DNA of 64,000 nucleotides. Source: UBA2219 sp964612075 (GTDB lineage Bacteria > Desulfobacterota > Deferrimicrobia > Deferrimicrobiales > Deferrimicrobiaceae). The stretch covers positions 4,767-68,766 of the forward strand of contig CAZTFC010000007.1 in the NCBI GenBank assembly GCA_964612075.1, given 5' to 3'. Below, piece by piece: positions 27,364 through 36,785 of the stretch. How positions within the stretch are numbered: position 1 is the stretch's first letter; the number at the start of each line of letters is the position of its first letter. The translations under genes were made by a program, and so were the position numbers. Under the pieces are notes generated by a model, which had not been told where the DNA came from, searched no databases, and worked only from the letters and a program-made list of their open reading frames with translations.

Positions 27364-28731
27364 ATGTACAGAAAAGGGTTGCCCATCCATTTCGTAGGCA
27401 TCGGCGGCATCGGGATGAGCGGGATCGCGGAGCTCCTGCTGAACCTGGGGTACCGCGTGTCGGGCTCGGACCTTCGGCGCTCCGAGACCACGGACCGGCT
27501 GGCGTCGCTGGGCGCAAGGATCGCCTTCGGCCACGCGGTGGAGAACGTTCCCGCCGACGGGCACGTCGTGGTGACCTCCTCGGCGGTCCGGCCTGGCAAC
27601 CCGGAGGTCCTCGAGGCGCAGCGGAGGAAGATCCCCGTCATCCCGAGGGCGGAGATGCTCGCGGAGCTCATGCGGATGAAGTACGGGATCGCCATCGCGG
27701 GGACCCACGGCAAGACGACGACGACCTCGATGGTGGCGACGGTGCTTGCGAGCGCGGGGTGGGACCCGACCGCCGTGGTGGGAGGCAAGCTGAACAGCCT
27801 GGGATCCAACGCGAAGCTCGGGCAGGGGGAGTTCCTCGTCGCGGAGGCGGACGAGAGCGACGGGACCTTCCTGAAGCTTTCCCCGACGGTCGCGGTGGTG
27901 ACGAACATCGATCCCGAGCACCTCGACTTCTACACGGGGATCGGCCAGATCAAGGAGACCTTCCTCCACTTCATCAACAAGGTCCCCTTCTACGGCTTCG
28001 CCGTGCTGTGCCTCGACCACCCCAACGTCCAGGAGCTGCTCCCGTCCGTGACGAAGACCGTCGTCACCTACGGGTTCTCGAGGCACGCGGACTACCGGGC
28101 GGACGGGCTCGTCTCCGAGGGGATGACGAACCGCTTCACGGTCTTCGCGCGCGGGGAGCTGGTCGGGGAGATGGCGCTGCGCGCCCCCGGGCGGCACAAC
28201 GTGAGCAACGCCCTGGCGGCGGTAGCGGTGGCCATGGAGCTCGGCATCCCGTGCGAGAAGGTGCGCCAGGGGCTGCTGGACTATGCGGGGGTGGCCCGGC
28301 GGTTCCAGCTCAAGGGGGAGGCGGGCGGGGTCACGGTGATGGACGACTACGCCCACCACCCGGCGGAGATCCGGGCGACGCTGGCGGCGGCGCGGGAGGT
28401 CTGGCCGGAAGCGCGGATCGTCGTCGGGTTCCAGCCGCACCGCTACACGCGGACGCGGGCGCTGTTCAAGGATTTCCTGTCGGCATTCAACGAGGCGGAC
28501 GTCCTGCTGCTGTTCGACGTCTACGCGGCGGGGGAGGAGCCGATCGAGGGGGCCACCGCAGAGAGCCTGTGCGAGGCGATCCGGGAGCACGGGCACAAGG
28601 GGGCGGTATACGCGGGCAAAGCCGGCGAGGCGGGGGAGACGGTCCGTTCCACGCTGCGGCCGGGCGACATATTTCTCACAATGGGGGCGGGCGATGTCTG
28701 GAAACTGGGAGAGGCTGTCGTTTCGGCGTGA
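27364..28731 (+). CDS. murC: UDP-N-acetylmuramate:L-alanine ligase
   Basis: MurC begins stem-peptide synthesis by adding L-alanine to UDP-MurNAc. The 455-residue protein has the nucleotide loop FVGIGGIGMSGIAELL at the N terminus, the ATP loop AGTHGKTTTTSM, the EADESDGTFL segment and DDYAHHPAEIRATL followed by FQPHRYTRT. The start is ATG at 27364. murC ends inside the longest possible murB frame, but the preferred murB start lies 25 bases downstream. Confidence 0.97.
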   Translation: MYRKGLPIHFVGIGGIGMSGIAELLLNLGYRVSGSDLRRSETTDRLASLGARIAFGHAVENVPADGHVVVTSSAVRPGNPEVLEAQRRKIPVIPRAEMLAELMRMKYGIAIAGTHGKTTTTSMVATVLASAGWDPTAVVGGKLNSLGSNAKLGQGEFLVAEADESDGTFLKLSPTVAVVTNIDPEHLDFYTGIGQIKETFLHFINKVPFYGFAVLCLDHPNVQELLPSVTKTVVTYGFSRHADYRADGLVSEGMTNRFTVFARGELVGEMALRAPGRHNVSNALAAVAVAMELGIPCEKVRQGLLDYAGVARRFQLKGEAGGVTVMDDYAHHPAEIRATLAAAREVWPEARIVVGFQPHRYTRTRALFKDFLSAFNEADVLLLFDVYAAGEEPIEGATAESLCEAIREHGHKGAVYAGKAGEAGETVRSTLRPGDIFLTMGAGDVWKLGEAVVSA

Positions 28732-28756
28732 GGGCTCGGTCAAGGGAGGGCCGGCG

Positions 28757-29641
28757 TTGAGGAGCATCGAGGTCTCGTTCCACCTGAAGCTGCGGGACCA
28801 CACCACCATCGGAATCGGCGGCGCGGCCGACCGGGTGGTGTTCCCCAGGTCCCCGGCGGAGGTTCGGGAGATCCTCTCCGCGGAACGGCGGGCGGGGAGG
28901 GAGGTGTACACGATGGGCGCGGGAAGCAATCTCCTCGTGTCCGACGGCGGGGTGGCGGGGACGGTCCTATGCACCAAGAAGCACCTGTCCAAGGTGGTGT
29001 TCCTCGGGGGGCACACGGTGGTCGCGGAGGCGGGGGTCATGCTTCCCCGGCTGGCGGTCCTCTGCGCGCTGTCGGGGCTCTCGGGGATCGAGCCGCTCTC
29101 CGGCATACCGGGGACGGTGGGCGGGGCGCTGTCGATGAACGCGGGAGCCTACGGCAGGCAGATCGGCGACCTCGCGGAGTGGGTGGAGATCGCCGACGCG
29201 GACGGGGAGATCCACCGCGTGGAGGCGGCCGCCGTCCGGTTCGGCTACCGGGAGACGGATTTCCCCGTGAAGGGCGTCGTGGTCCGGGCGTCTTTCCGGT
29301 TCGCCGAGGGGACGCGGGAGGCGGTGTTCGACCTGATGCGGCAGTGGAACGAGAAGCGCCGCGCCGACCAGCCCTGGGGGGAGAAGACGTTCGGTTCCAC
29401 GTTCCGGAACCCGCCGGGGGCCGAAAGCGCAGGCCTGCTCCTGGACCGCGCCGGGATGAAGGGGCAGCGGGAAGGGGACGCCTGCTTTTCCGAGAAGCAC
29501 GCCAACTTCCTCCTGAACCGCGGCCGGGCCACGGCGGCCGACGTCCGCCGGCTCATGGACCGGGGGCAGAGGGCCGTGAAGGAGACGGCCGGGGTCCTGC
29601 TGGTCCCCGAAGTGAAGCTGTGGGGCGAGTTCGATGCCTGA
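28757..29641 (+). CDS. murB: UDP-N-acetylenolpyruvoylglucosamine reductase (type II)
   Basis: MurB reduces the enolpyruvyl ether made by MurA, using FAD and NADPH. With TTG 28757 as start, seven bases after AAGGGAGG, the product is 294 residues. The frame is open further upstream to ATG 28694 inside murC, but that start has no comparable binding site. Features include TTIGIGGAADRVV, GAGSNLLVSDGG, the IPGTVGGALSMNAGAYG loop and GSTFRNPPGAESAG. It lacks the Tyr-loop extension of type I enzymes. Confidence 0.95.
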   Translation: MRSIEVSFHLKLRDHTTIGIGGAADRVVFPRSPAEVREILSAERRAGREVYTMGAGSNLLVSDGGVAGTVLCTKKHLSKVVFLGGHTVVAEAGVMLPRLAVLCALSGLSGIEPLSGIPGTVGGALSMNAGAYGRQIGDLAEWVEIADADGEIHRVEAAAVRFGYRETDFPVKGVVVRASFRFAEGTREAVFDLMRQWNEKRRADQPWGEKTFGSTFRNPPGAESAGLLLDRAGMKGQREGDACFSEKHANFLLNRGRATAADVRRLMDRGQRAVKETAGVLLVPEVKLWGEFDA

Positions 29642-30563
29642 GCGCGGACGCTTCTCCGGGGCCCGGATCGGGGTGTTCCTCGGCGGGATCTCCGCGGAGA
29701 GGGCCGTGTCGCTCCGGACGGGGGCGGCGGTCGCCGCCGCGCTTCGCCGCAAGGGGTACGACGTCCGCGAGATCGACATCCGCGAGGACTGGCTGGGCAC
29801 GGTCCGGGACGCGGGGGTCGACGCGGCGTTCATCGCGCTCCACGGGCGGTTCGGGGAGGACGGCTGCATCCAGGCGGCGTGCGAGCTGGCGCGCCTGCCC
29901 TACACGGGTTCCGGCGTCGCCGCCTCCGCCGTAGCGATGAGCAAGATGCTCGGCAAGCGGATGGCCGCCGCCGCGGGCGTTCCCTGCCCGCCGGACGAGG
30001 TGTACGAGGGATCGGAGATCGCCGGCGCGAAGCCGCCCCCCTTCGGCTTCCCGCTCGTCGTCAAGCCGGACCGGGAGGGATCGACCGTCGGCGTCACGAT
30101 CGTCCGAAGCGCGGCGGAATGGGAGGGGGCGCTGGACCTTGCCGCCCGGCACGACAGCCGCGTGATCGCGGAGGGGTTCGTCGCGGGGCGGGAGATCACG
30201 GTGTCGATCGTCAACGGTCGGGTGTTCCCCGCGATCGAGATCGTCCCGAAGTCCGGTTTCTACGATTACAACGCCAAGTACAGCAAGGGGGAGACGGAGT
30301 ACGTGATCCCGGTGCCGATGGAGAGGGACATCCTGCAGCGCGCCGCGGAATACACCCGCCGGGTCGCCCAGGCGCTGCGGCTGCGCGGCGCGGCGCGGGT
30401 CGACTACCGGGTGGACCGGGCCGGGAACGTGTTCTTCCTCGAGGCGAACACGATCCCCGGGATGACCGAGACGAGCCTGCTTCCCAAGGCCGCGCGGTTC
30501 GACGGCATGCCGTTCGAGGAGCTGGTCGAGGAGATCCTGTCGGACGCGGGGTTGTCGAAGTAG
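29634..30563 (+). CDS. ddl: D-alanine:D-alanine ligase
   Basis: Ddl joins two D-alanines with ATP to supply MurF. The 309-residue ATP-grasp protein has GVFLGGISAERAVSLRTG at the N terminus, ALHGRFGEDGCIQ, the ATP-binding PLVVKPDREGSTVGV and the metal-binding FFLEANTIPGMTE near the end. A Tyr in FYDYNAKYSKGET marks the standard D-Ala-D-Ala (not D-Lac) type. The ATG at 29634 overlaps the murB end by 8 bases. Confidence 0.96.
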   Translation: MPERGRFSGARIGVFLGGISAERAVSLRTGAAVAAALRRKGYDVREIDIREDWLGTVRDAGVDAAFIALHGRFGEDGCIQAACELARLPYTGSGVAASAVAMSKMLGKRMAAAAGVPCPPDEVYEGSEIAGAKPPPFGFPLVVKPDREGSTVGVTIVRSAAEWEGALDLAARHDSRVIAEGFVAGREITVSIVNGRVFPAIEIVPKSGFYDYNAKYSKGETEYVIPVPMERDILQRAAEYTRRVAQALRLRGAARVDYRVDRAGNVFFLEANTIPGMTETSLLPKAARFDGMPFEELVEEILSDAGLSK

Positions 30564-31409
30564 ATGATCGAGTACAAGGCATACCACAAGACGGGCCTCG
30601 GGAAGCGGGGAGGCAGGGGGCGGGCCGTGCGGAGGAAGGGGAAGGGGCGGGCGGAAAGCGCTCCCTCCCCGCAGGCGCGCATGCGGGCCGCCGCGTGGAT
30701 CCTCGCCGTCCTGGCCGCCGTGGCCCTCGTGGGCGCGGCGTCGGCCTGGTCGTATTCGCGGATGGCGCGCTCTCCCATGTTCACCGTGCGCTCGATCGAC
30801 ATGAACCCCTGCGCGAACGTGACGAAGGAGGAGGTCTGGTCGATCGTCCGGGGGGTGGGGAAGCGGAACATCTGGGCCGTCCCCGCGGGCGAGGTCTCCA
30901 GGAGGCTGGCGTCGCACCCGTGGGTCCGCACGGTGTCCGTGCGGAAATCCTTCCCCGACCGCCTCGTGGTGCGGATCGGGGAGCAGCGCCCGGTCGCGAT
31001 GGTGAACCTGGACGCGCTCTGGTACGTGAACGACGAGGGGAGGCCGTTCAAGCGGCTCACGGCGTACGACCCGAAGAACCTGGCGATCGTCACCGGGTTC
31101 TCGGTGAGCGACCTTCGGGCGAAGGACGCGGTGACGGCGAGGAATTTCCGCAAAAGCCTGGAACTGCTGGCGCTCGCGGAGGCGGGGCCGCTGAGCAAGA
31201 ACCTCTCCGAGGTGCATTACGACGCCCAGGAAGGGTACACGCTCGTGACCCGGGACACCGGCGTCCAGTTCAAGATCGGCGGGATGGATTTCCAGAAGGC
31301 GATACGGCGGGTGGAGGAGGCGCTGCCGAGGGTGTCGGCCCTTGGCAAGTCTCCGGGCATCGTCGACCTCAAGACGGAGGGCCGCATCTTCGTGCGGCCG
31401 GGGGAATGA
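30564..31409 (+). CDS. ftsQ: Cell division protein FtsQ
   Basis: The 281-residue protein has a basic cytoplasmic N terminus of about 40 residues, one membrane segment around residues 45-64 (AWILAVLAAVALVGAASAW) and a periplasmic POTRA domain (MFTVRSIDMNPCANVTKEE, ASHPWVRTVSVRKSFPDRL). It links the early and late divisome in the cell envelope. The ATG directly follows the ddl stop with no spacer, and the stop directly abuts the ftsA ATG, so translation is probably coupled across ddl-ftsQ-ftsA. Confidence 0.93.
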   Translation: MIEYKAYHKTGLGKRGGRGRAVRRKGKGRAESAPSPQARMRAAAWILAVLAAVALVGAASAWSYSRMARSPMFTVRSIDMNPCANVTKEEVWSIVRGVGKRNIWAVPAGEVSRRLASHPWVRTVSVRKSFPDRLVVRIGEQRPVAMVNLDALWYVNDEGRPFKRLTAYDPKNLAIVTGFSVSDLRAKDAVTARNFRKSLELLALAEAGPLSKNLSEVHYDAQEGYTLVTRDTGVQFKIGGMDFQKAIRRVEEALPRVSALGKSPGIVDLKTEGRIFVRPGE

Positions 31410-32639
31410 ATGGACACGGCGCATGATCAGGTGATCGCGGGACTGGACATTGGGTCGAGCAAGGTGGCCACGGTCCTCGGGAGGAAGACGCCGGAGGGCG
31501 TCGAGATCCTCGGCATGGGGGAATGCCCCACCGAGGGGATGCGCAAGGGCGCGGTCGTGAACGTGGACGCCACGGTCAAGTCGATCCGCCAAAGCGTCAC
31601 CGAGGCGGAACGGATGACGGGCCTCAACGTCGAGTCGGTCTACGTCGGCATCTCCGGCCCGCTGATCAAGTCGTTCAACAGCCACGCCGCCATCTCGGTG
31701 AAGAACGAGCGGGAGGTGACGAACGGCGACTTCACCCGGGTCCTGGAGATCGCGCGGACGGTGGAGCTGCCGAACGACCGGGAGATCCTGCACGTCCTGA
31801 CCCAGGAGTTCATCGTCGACGACATGGCGGGGATCAAGGACCCCCGCGGGATGACGGGGATCCGGCTCGACGCGCGCGTCCACGTGGTGACGAACGACGT
31901 CCCCGGCGCGCGCAACCTGCTCCGGTGCGTCGAGAAGGCGGCGCTCGGCGTCGAGTCGCTCGTTTTGTCCCCCCTGGCCTCCGCCGAGGCGGTGCTCACG
32001 GCCGAGGAGCGCGAGGTGGGCGTGGCGCTGATGGATTTCGGGGGCGGCACCGTGGAGATGGTGATCTTCTACGACGGCGCCCTGCGGCACACGTACGTCC
32101 TTCCCCTCGGGGGGAGCAACATCACCTCCGACGTGGCGATCGGCCTGAAGCTGCCCAACGCCGACGCGGAGGCGCTGAAGGTCTCCTCGGGGTGCGCGAT
32201 GATCCAGAAGGTGCGGCGCGACGAGCTGGTGGAGCTGCCGGGGGTCGGCGGCCGCCAGCCCAGGCCGCTGCGGCGGCAGCACCTGAGCGAGATCGTCGAG
32301 CCGAGAGCGGAGGAAATCTTCGCGCTCATGCGGAAGGAGATCCTCCGGTCGGGCTACGAGGACAGCCTGGGCGCGGGCGTGGTGCTGACGGGCGGCGGGG
32401 CGCTGCTCGACGGCCTGCCGGACCTCGGGGAGCGGGTGTTCCGGCTCCCGGTGCGGCGCGGCGGCCCCATCGGGATCGGGGGGCTGGTGGAGGTCGTCAA
32501 CAGCCCCGCCTACTCCACCGCGGTCGGCCTCGTCATCTACGGCGCGCGGGCGTCCGAGACGGTGGTCGAGCGGCAGGAGGAGGCTCCCTCGGCGGGGATC
32601 ATCGACCGAGTGAAGAAATACCTGTCCGAATTCTTTTAG
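31410..32639 (+). CDS. ftsA: Cell division protein FtsA
   Basis: FtsA is an actin-fold ATPase that tethers FtsZ to the membrane. The 409-residue protein has phosphate loops AGLDIGSSKVATVLG and MDFGGGTVEMVIF, the 1C-domain block GMRKGAVVNVDATVKSI, and ends with an amphipathic helix (IDRVKKYLSEFF) that acts as the membrane-targeting sequence in this family. Confidence 0.96.
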   Translation: MDTAHDQVIAGLDIGSSKVATVLGRKTPEGVEILGMGECPTEGMRKGAVVNVDATVKSIRQSVTEAERMTGLNVESVYVGISGPLIKSFNSHAAISVKNEREVTNGDFTRVLEIARTVELPNDREILHVLTQEFIVDDMAGIKDPRGMTGIRLDARVHVVTNDVPGARNLLRCVEKAALGVESLVLSPLASAEAVLTAEEREVGVALMDFGGGTVEMVIFYDGALRHTYVLPLGGSNITSDVAIGLKLPNADAEALKVSSGCAMIQKVRRDELVELPGVGGRQPRPLRRQHLSEIVEPRAEEIFALMRKEILRSGYEDSLGAGVVLTGGGALLDGLPDLGERVFRLPVRRGGPIGIGGLVEVVNSPAYSTAVGLVIYGARASETVVERQEEAPSAGIIDRVKKYLSEFF

Positions 32640-32675
32640 GTACCGGAATCCGGGCTTTCAAAAAGGGGGAAACGG

Positions 32676-33881
32676 ATGGAGACGATGGAACGGGAAGAGG
32701 GGAAATCGAGGCTGTTCACGATCATCGAGGAGAACCGCTGCACCGCCGTCATCAAGGTGTTCGGCGTGGGCGGCGGCGGTGGGAACGCCGTCAACAACAT
32801 GATCGAGGAAGGGCTGCAGGGGGTGGAGTTCATCGCCGCCAACACGGACGCGCAGGCCCTCTCGCGGAACCTGGCCCCGCTCAAGCTCCAGATGGGCGCC
32901 AGGCTGACGAAGGGGCTGGGTGCGGGGGCCAACCCCGAGATCGGGCGCGAGGCGGCGCTCGAGGACCGCGAGCTGCTCCGGGAGGCGCTCGCGGGGGCGG
33001 ACATGGTCTTCATCACCGCCGGCATGGGTGGCGGCACGGGGACCGGCGCTGCGCCGGTCGTGGCGGAGGTGGCGAAGGAGGTCGGGGCGCTGACGGTGGC
33101 CGTCGTGACCCGGCCGTTCACGTTCGAGGGGCAGACCCGCAAGCGCCAGGCGGACATGGGATTCAAGGACCTGCGGACCCTCGTCGACACGATCATCGTC
33201 ATCCCGAACGAGAAGCTGCTCCTGATCGCGGGCAAGGACATGAAGTTCGTCGAGGCGTTCCGGAAGGTGGACGACGTCCTCTTCCAGGCGGTGCGGGGGA
33301 TCTCCGAGCTGGTCACCAAGCCGGGGTACATCAACCTGGACTTCGCGGACGTGAAGACGGTCATGAAGGGTATGGGGCTGGCGCTGATGGGCACCGGGTC
33401 CGCCTCGGGCCAGAACCGGGCGGTGGCGGCCGCGGAGAAGGCGATCTCGAGCCCCCTCCTCGAGGACGTCTCGATCCGGGGCGCGCGCGGGGTGCTCATC
33501 AACATCACGGCGGGGCCGTCCCTCTCCTTGAGCGAGGTCAACGAGGCGGCGAGCCTGATCCGCGAGGAGGCCTCCGACGAGGCGAACATCATCTTCGGGA
33601 CGGTGATCGACGAGACGCTGGAGGACGAGCTGAAGGTCACCGTGGTGGCGACCGGCTTCGAGCCGAACGTCGCGGAGGGGCCCTGGAAGAGCCAGCGGAA
33701 GGGGATCAAGCTGGTCAGCCGCACGGAGGACCTGCAGAAGCCCGCCTTCCTGCGCAACGCCGCGCAGATCGGCCTCGCGGAGGAGCGCGTCGAGGACCTG
33801 CCGCTGATCGACAAGGAGTCGGAGATCGAGTCGCTGGACGACTTCGAGATCCCGACCTTCCTGCGCCGGCGGGGGGAATAG
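32676..33881 (+). CDS. ftsZ: Cell division protein FtsZ
   Basis: FtsZ is the tubulin-like GTPase of the division ring. The 401-residue protein has the N-terminal loop GVGGGGGNAVNNM and the tubulin signature GGGTGTG at residues 118-124. A variable linker leads to the conserved tail DDFEIPTFLRRR that binds FtsA. The ATG at 32676 follows AAAAGGGGGAAA with good spacing. A 36-base gap separates it from ftsA, the largest within ftsQ-ftsA-ftsZ. Confidence 0.98.
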   Translation: METMEREEGKSRLFTIIEENRCTAVIKVFGVGGGGGNAVNNMIEEGLQGVEFIAANTDAQALSRNLAPLKLQMGARLTKGLGAGANPEIGREAALEDRELLREALAGADMVFITAGMGGGTGTGAAPVVAEVAKEVGALTVAVVTRPFTFEGQTRKRQADMGFKDLRTLVDTIIVIPNEKLLLIAGKDMKFVEAFRKVDDVLFQAVRGISELVTKPGYINLDFADVKTVMKGMGLALMGTGSASGQNRAVAAAEKAISSPLLEDVSIRGARGVLINITAGPSLSLSEVNEAASLIREEASDEANIIFGTVIDETLEDELKVTVVATGFEPNVAEGPWKSQRKGIKLVSRTEDLQKPAFLRNAAQIGLAEERVEDLPLIDKESEIESLDDFEIPTFLRRRGE

Positions 33882-33904
33882 GCGGAGCGGGGGAAGCCCG
33901 GGCC

Positions 33905-35653
33905 TTGGGGAGGCCGCCGCGGGGCGGAGCGCGCCGGGAGCGGGAGACCGGCGCCGTCCGCAAGGAGTGGGGAGGCAGGAAGCGGGTCGCCCTGGTCTAC
34001 CCGAACTCGTACGCGGCGGGGATGTCGAACCTGGGCTTCCTGCTGGTCCACGCGCAGGTCAACGCGCGGCCCGGGGCGCTGTGCGAGCGGGCTTTCCTCC
34101 CCGGGCGCGGCGGGCGCGGGCCGGCCGCCCGCCTTGCCGCGCGGCGGGCGCACGCCCCGGCGGAGCCGTCCGCGGGCACGACGCTCGAGAGCGGCCGCCC
34201 GCTTTCGGATTTCGACGTCGTCGCCGTTTCCCTCTCCTATGAAAACGACCTCCTGAACCTCCCCGGCATCCTCGCCGCGGGCGGGGTCCCCCCGTTCCGG
34301 GAGGACCGGCTCGCCTCCGGCGGCCGCCACCCGCTCGTCGTCGCCGGGGGATTCGCCGCCTCGCTCAACCCCGAGCCGTGCGGCGTCTTCGCGGACGCGG
34401 TCGCCGTCGGGGACGGGGAGCGCGCCGTGGAGTCGCTCCTCGACCTCGGGGAAGGCGACCCGGCCGACCCGGGCTTCCTGCGCGCGCTTTCCGAAGTCCC
34501 CGGGGTGTATGTCCCGTGGGGGTACCAGGCCGTCCACGAGAGGGACGGCGGGCTTCCCGCGGCCGGACGGCTCCTCTCGCTGAGGCCCCGGCCGGGCTTC
34601 CCGGAGCGCGTCGCCCGGGAGGAGCTCGACCTTCGCGCCCTTCCGCCGCCGCCGCCCGTCGTCCTCGCGGAAGACACCGAGCTCGGCGGCATGTCGCTCG
34701 TCGAGACGTCGCGGGGGTGCCCGCGGATGTGCGGCTTCTGCGCCGCGGCGCACGCCTGTCCCGCGTTCCGGGAGTTCCCCCTCGAGCGCGTCCGGGCGGC
34801 CGTCGACGCGGCGTGGCCGCACCGGAGGAAAGTGGGGCTGATCGGGGCGGCGGTGCTGGACTGGGGCCCGTTCCGGGAGCTGGCCCGGGAAATTCTCGAG
34901 CGCGGGGGGAGCGTGTCGCCCGCCTCCGTGCGGGCCGACCTCGTCGACGCGGAAGTCGCGGAGATCCTCTCGCGGAGCGGGCACCGCACCGTGGCGCTCG
35001 CGCCCGAGTGCGGCGACGCGGGGCTGCGGTCCCGCGTCGGGAAGCGGATCCCGGACGAAGCGTTCTTCGAGGCGGCCAGCCGCCTGGTGCGCGCGGGGAT
35101 CGTGTCGTTCAAGCTCTATTTCCTCATCGGGCTGCCCGGGACGGCGCGGGAGGAGGAAGCCGCGGGGATCGCGGGGTTCCTCCGGGAATTCCGGGGGCGC
35201 GTCCTCGGCGAGGCGCGCGTCTTCGGAAGGATGGGGACGATCACCGCGGTCCTGTCCCCCTTCGTGCCCAAGCCGGCCACGCCGCTGCAGTGGGCGGCGA
35301 TGGCCGGGGAGGGCGAGCTTGCGGCCCGACAGGAGGCGGTGGCCGCCAACGTCCGGACGGTGCCGAACCTCCGGTGGACCGGCGAACGGCCGCGCGACGC
35401 GGTACTGCAGGGATACCTCGGGCTGTCCGACCGCCTCGTGGCGGAGGACCTCCGCAGGGTGAGGGGAGGCAGGCTTCCCGGGTCGGCGCCGGGGCTCGGG
35501 ATGAGGCTGGCCGCGGTCGTTCACCGGGAAAAGGCGCCCGACGAGTTCTTCCCCTGGGACGTGGTGGAAGGAGGCCCGGCGAAAGAGGCGCTGCGCGCCC
35601 GCTACGAGGCGTACCTGCGCGGGGGAGCTACCCCTCCGTTACCCGGATCATGA
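33905..35653 (+). CDS. Radical SAM protein with B12-binding-like N-terminal domain
   Basis: The product is about 582 residues from TTG 33905, eight bases after GCGGGGGAAG; the frame stays open upstream through ftsZ, so the start is the least certain part. An N-terminal Rossmann-like domain (VALVYPNSYAAGMSNLGFL, FDVVAVSLSYENDLLNLP) resembles the cobalamin-binding type, though no clear DxHxxG motif is seen. The radical SAM cluster ligands are C272, C276 and C279 in RGCPRMCGFCAAAH. It resembles the YgiQ/UPF0313 and rSAM-fusion families. The substrate is unknown. It probably belongs to the ftsZ transcript. The 3' end overlaps yjbQ on the other strand by 26 bases. Confidence 0.88.
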   Translation: MGRPPRGGARRERETGAVRKEWGGRKRVALVYPNSYAAGMSNLGFLLVHAQVNARPGALCERAFLPGRGGRGPAARLAARRAHAPAEPSAGTTLESGRPLSDFDVVAVSLSYENDLLNLPGILAAGGVPPFREDRLASGGRHPLVVAGGFAASLNPEPCGVFADAVAVGDGERAVESLLDLGEGDPADPGFLRALSEVPGVYVPWGYQAVHERDGGLPAAGRLLSLRPRPGFPERVAREELDLRALPPPPPVVLAEDTELGGMSLVETSRGCPRMCGFCAAAHACPAFREFPLERVRAAVDAAWPHRRKVGLIGAAVLDWGPFRELAREILERGGSVSPASVRADLVDAEVAEILSRSGHRTVALAPECGDAGLRSRVGKRIPDEAFFEAASRLVRAGIVSFKLYFLIGLPGTAREEEAAGIAGFLREFRGRVLGEARVFGRMGTITAVLSPFVPKPATPLQWAAMAGEGELAARQEAVAANVRTVPNLRWTGERPRDAVLQGYLGLSDRLVAEDLRRVRGGRLPGSAPGLGMRLAAVVHREKAPDEFFPWDVVEGGPAKEALRARYEAYLRGGATPPLPGS

Positions 35654-36029
35654 CGTTGCGGGTCCTCGGGCCGTCGAACTCGCATAAAAAGATCGACTGC
35701 CACGTGCCGAGGACGAGCTGCCCCGCCTCGATGAACACGGCGACGCTCGAGCCGATGATCCCCGCCTTGATGTGGGCGTGGGCGTTGCCCTCGGCGTGCC
35801 TGTAGGGCCCGGCGGCAGGGGCGATCTTCTCGAGGCAGTTCAGGATGTCCTGCCGGACGTCGGGGTCGGCGTTCTCGTTGATCGTTACGGCCGCCGTGGT
35901 GTGGGGGATGAAGACGTGCACGACGCCGCTTTTCACGCCGCTCTCGCGGACGACGAGCCGCACGTGCTTCGTGATGTCGAGGAAGAGCTGCCTTCCCTCG
36001 GTCTTCACGGTGATCGTCTTGAAACCCAT
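35628..36029 (-). CDS. yjbQ: YjbQ family protein (secondary thiamine-phosphate synthase, UPF0047)
   Basis: The 133-residue protein matches the YjbQ family through VVHVFIPHTTAAVTINENAD, AEGNAHAHIKAGIIGSSV and VLGTWQSIFLCEFDGPR. Some members complement thiamine-phosphate synthase defects, but the physiological role is not firmly known. The ATG at 36029 has GGCGGAG about 10 bases upstream. The gene is alone on this strand between two rightward operons and converges on the radical SAM gene with a 26-base overlap. Confidence 0.93.
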   Translation of the reverse strand: MGFKTITVKTEGRQLFLDITKHVRLVVRESGVKSGVVHVFIPHTTAAVTINENADPDVRQDILNCLEKIAPAAGPYRHAEGNAHAHIKAGIIGSSVAVFIEAGQLVLGTWQSIFLCEFDGPRTRNVMIRVTEG

Positions 36030-36118
36030 GGGTGCGCTCCGCCGGGAAACGATGTCCTACATACAATGAGTACCACGCCGGGTCGTGCCGGGGCAAGCCG
36101 AAGGCGTCCCGGCGGCGT

Positions 36119-36147
36119 TTGCCGTCCCGCCGCCGATTCCCTATAAT
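36119..36147 (+). promoter_or_regulatory. Promoter of the maf-yggS-proC-yggT-yggU operon
   Basis: TTGCCG (36119-36124) and a perfect TATAAT (36142-36147) are separated by 17 bases. Only 8 bases separate the -10 box from the maf GTG, so the transcript would begin at or within a few bases of the start codon, giving a leaderless or nearly leaderless mRNA. Confidence 0.65.
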
Positions 36148-36155
36148 GCATTCCC

Positions 36156-36785
36156 GTGAGCCCGATCGCCCGCCTGATCCTCGCGTCCGAATCCCCCCGC
36201 CGCCGGGAGCTCCTGTCCGCCCTGGGCGTGCCGTTCCGCGTCGTTCCGTCGGGGGTCGACGAGATCCCTCGCCCGGCCGAGCCGCCCGCGCGCTTCGTCC
36301 GCCGGGCGGCGCTGGACAAGGGGATGGAGGTCGCCGGCAGGCATCCGGGGTCCTTCGTCCTTTCCGCGGACACGATCGTCGTGGCCGGGGGGAGGATCCT
36401 CGGCAAGCCGCGGGACCGGGCGGACGCCCGAAGGATGGTGTCCTCCCTCGCGGGGCGCGAGCACAGGGTCTACACGTCCGTGTGCCTGCTGTGCGCGGGC
36501 ACGGGGTACAGCGACGTCGGCACCGAGGTGACCCGGGTAATCTTCCGTCCCCTGACGCGGGACGAGGTGGCGGCGTACGTCCGGACGGGGGAGTGCGACG
36601 ACAAGGCGGGCGCCTACGCCGCGCAGGGGGCGGGGATGCTCCTCATCGACCGCATCTCCGGATCGTTCACGAACGTGGTCGGGCTGCCGATGACCCGGGT
36701 CGTGGCGATGCTGCAAAAGGCCCGGTTGATTACGGTTTCCCCAGTCGGTCCGGGGTGTTATGCTCTTGCGGGGAGGAAGGGATGA
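36156..36785 (+). CDS. maf: Maf family nucleoside triphosphate pyrophosphatase
   Basis: Maf proteins hydrolyse non-canonical or pyrimidine NTPs to monophosphates and are thought to keep damaged nucleotides out of DNA and RNA. The 209-residue protein has LILASESPRRRELL, the catalytic SADTIVV, and the DDKAGAYAAQG and VGLPMTRV blocks, consistent with the dTTP/UTP-preferring YhdE branch. The start GTG at 36156 lacks a ribosome binding site and lies just behind a TATAAT box. The stop overlaps yggS by ATGA. Confidence 0.94.
   Translation: MSPIARLILASESPRRRELLSALGVPFRVVPSGVDEIPRPAEPPARFVRRAALDKGMEVAGRHPGSFVLSADTIVVAGGRILGKPRDRADARRMVSSLAGREHRVYTSVCLLCAGTGYSDVGTEVTRVIFRPLTRDEVAAYVRTGECDDKAGAYAAQGAGMLLIDRISGSFTNVVGLPMTRVVAMLQKARLITVSPVGPGCYALAGRKG

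Noticed and set aside
31523..33904. Extension of the radical SAM frame upstream through ftsA and ftsZ
   Set aside because: The frame is open by chance in G+C-rich DNA. ftsA and ftsZ in other phases are unmistakable, and a start with a ribosome binding site exists at 33905.
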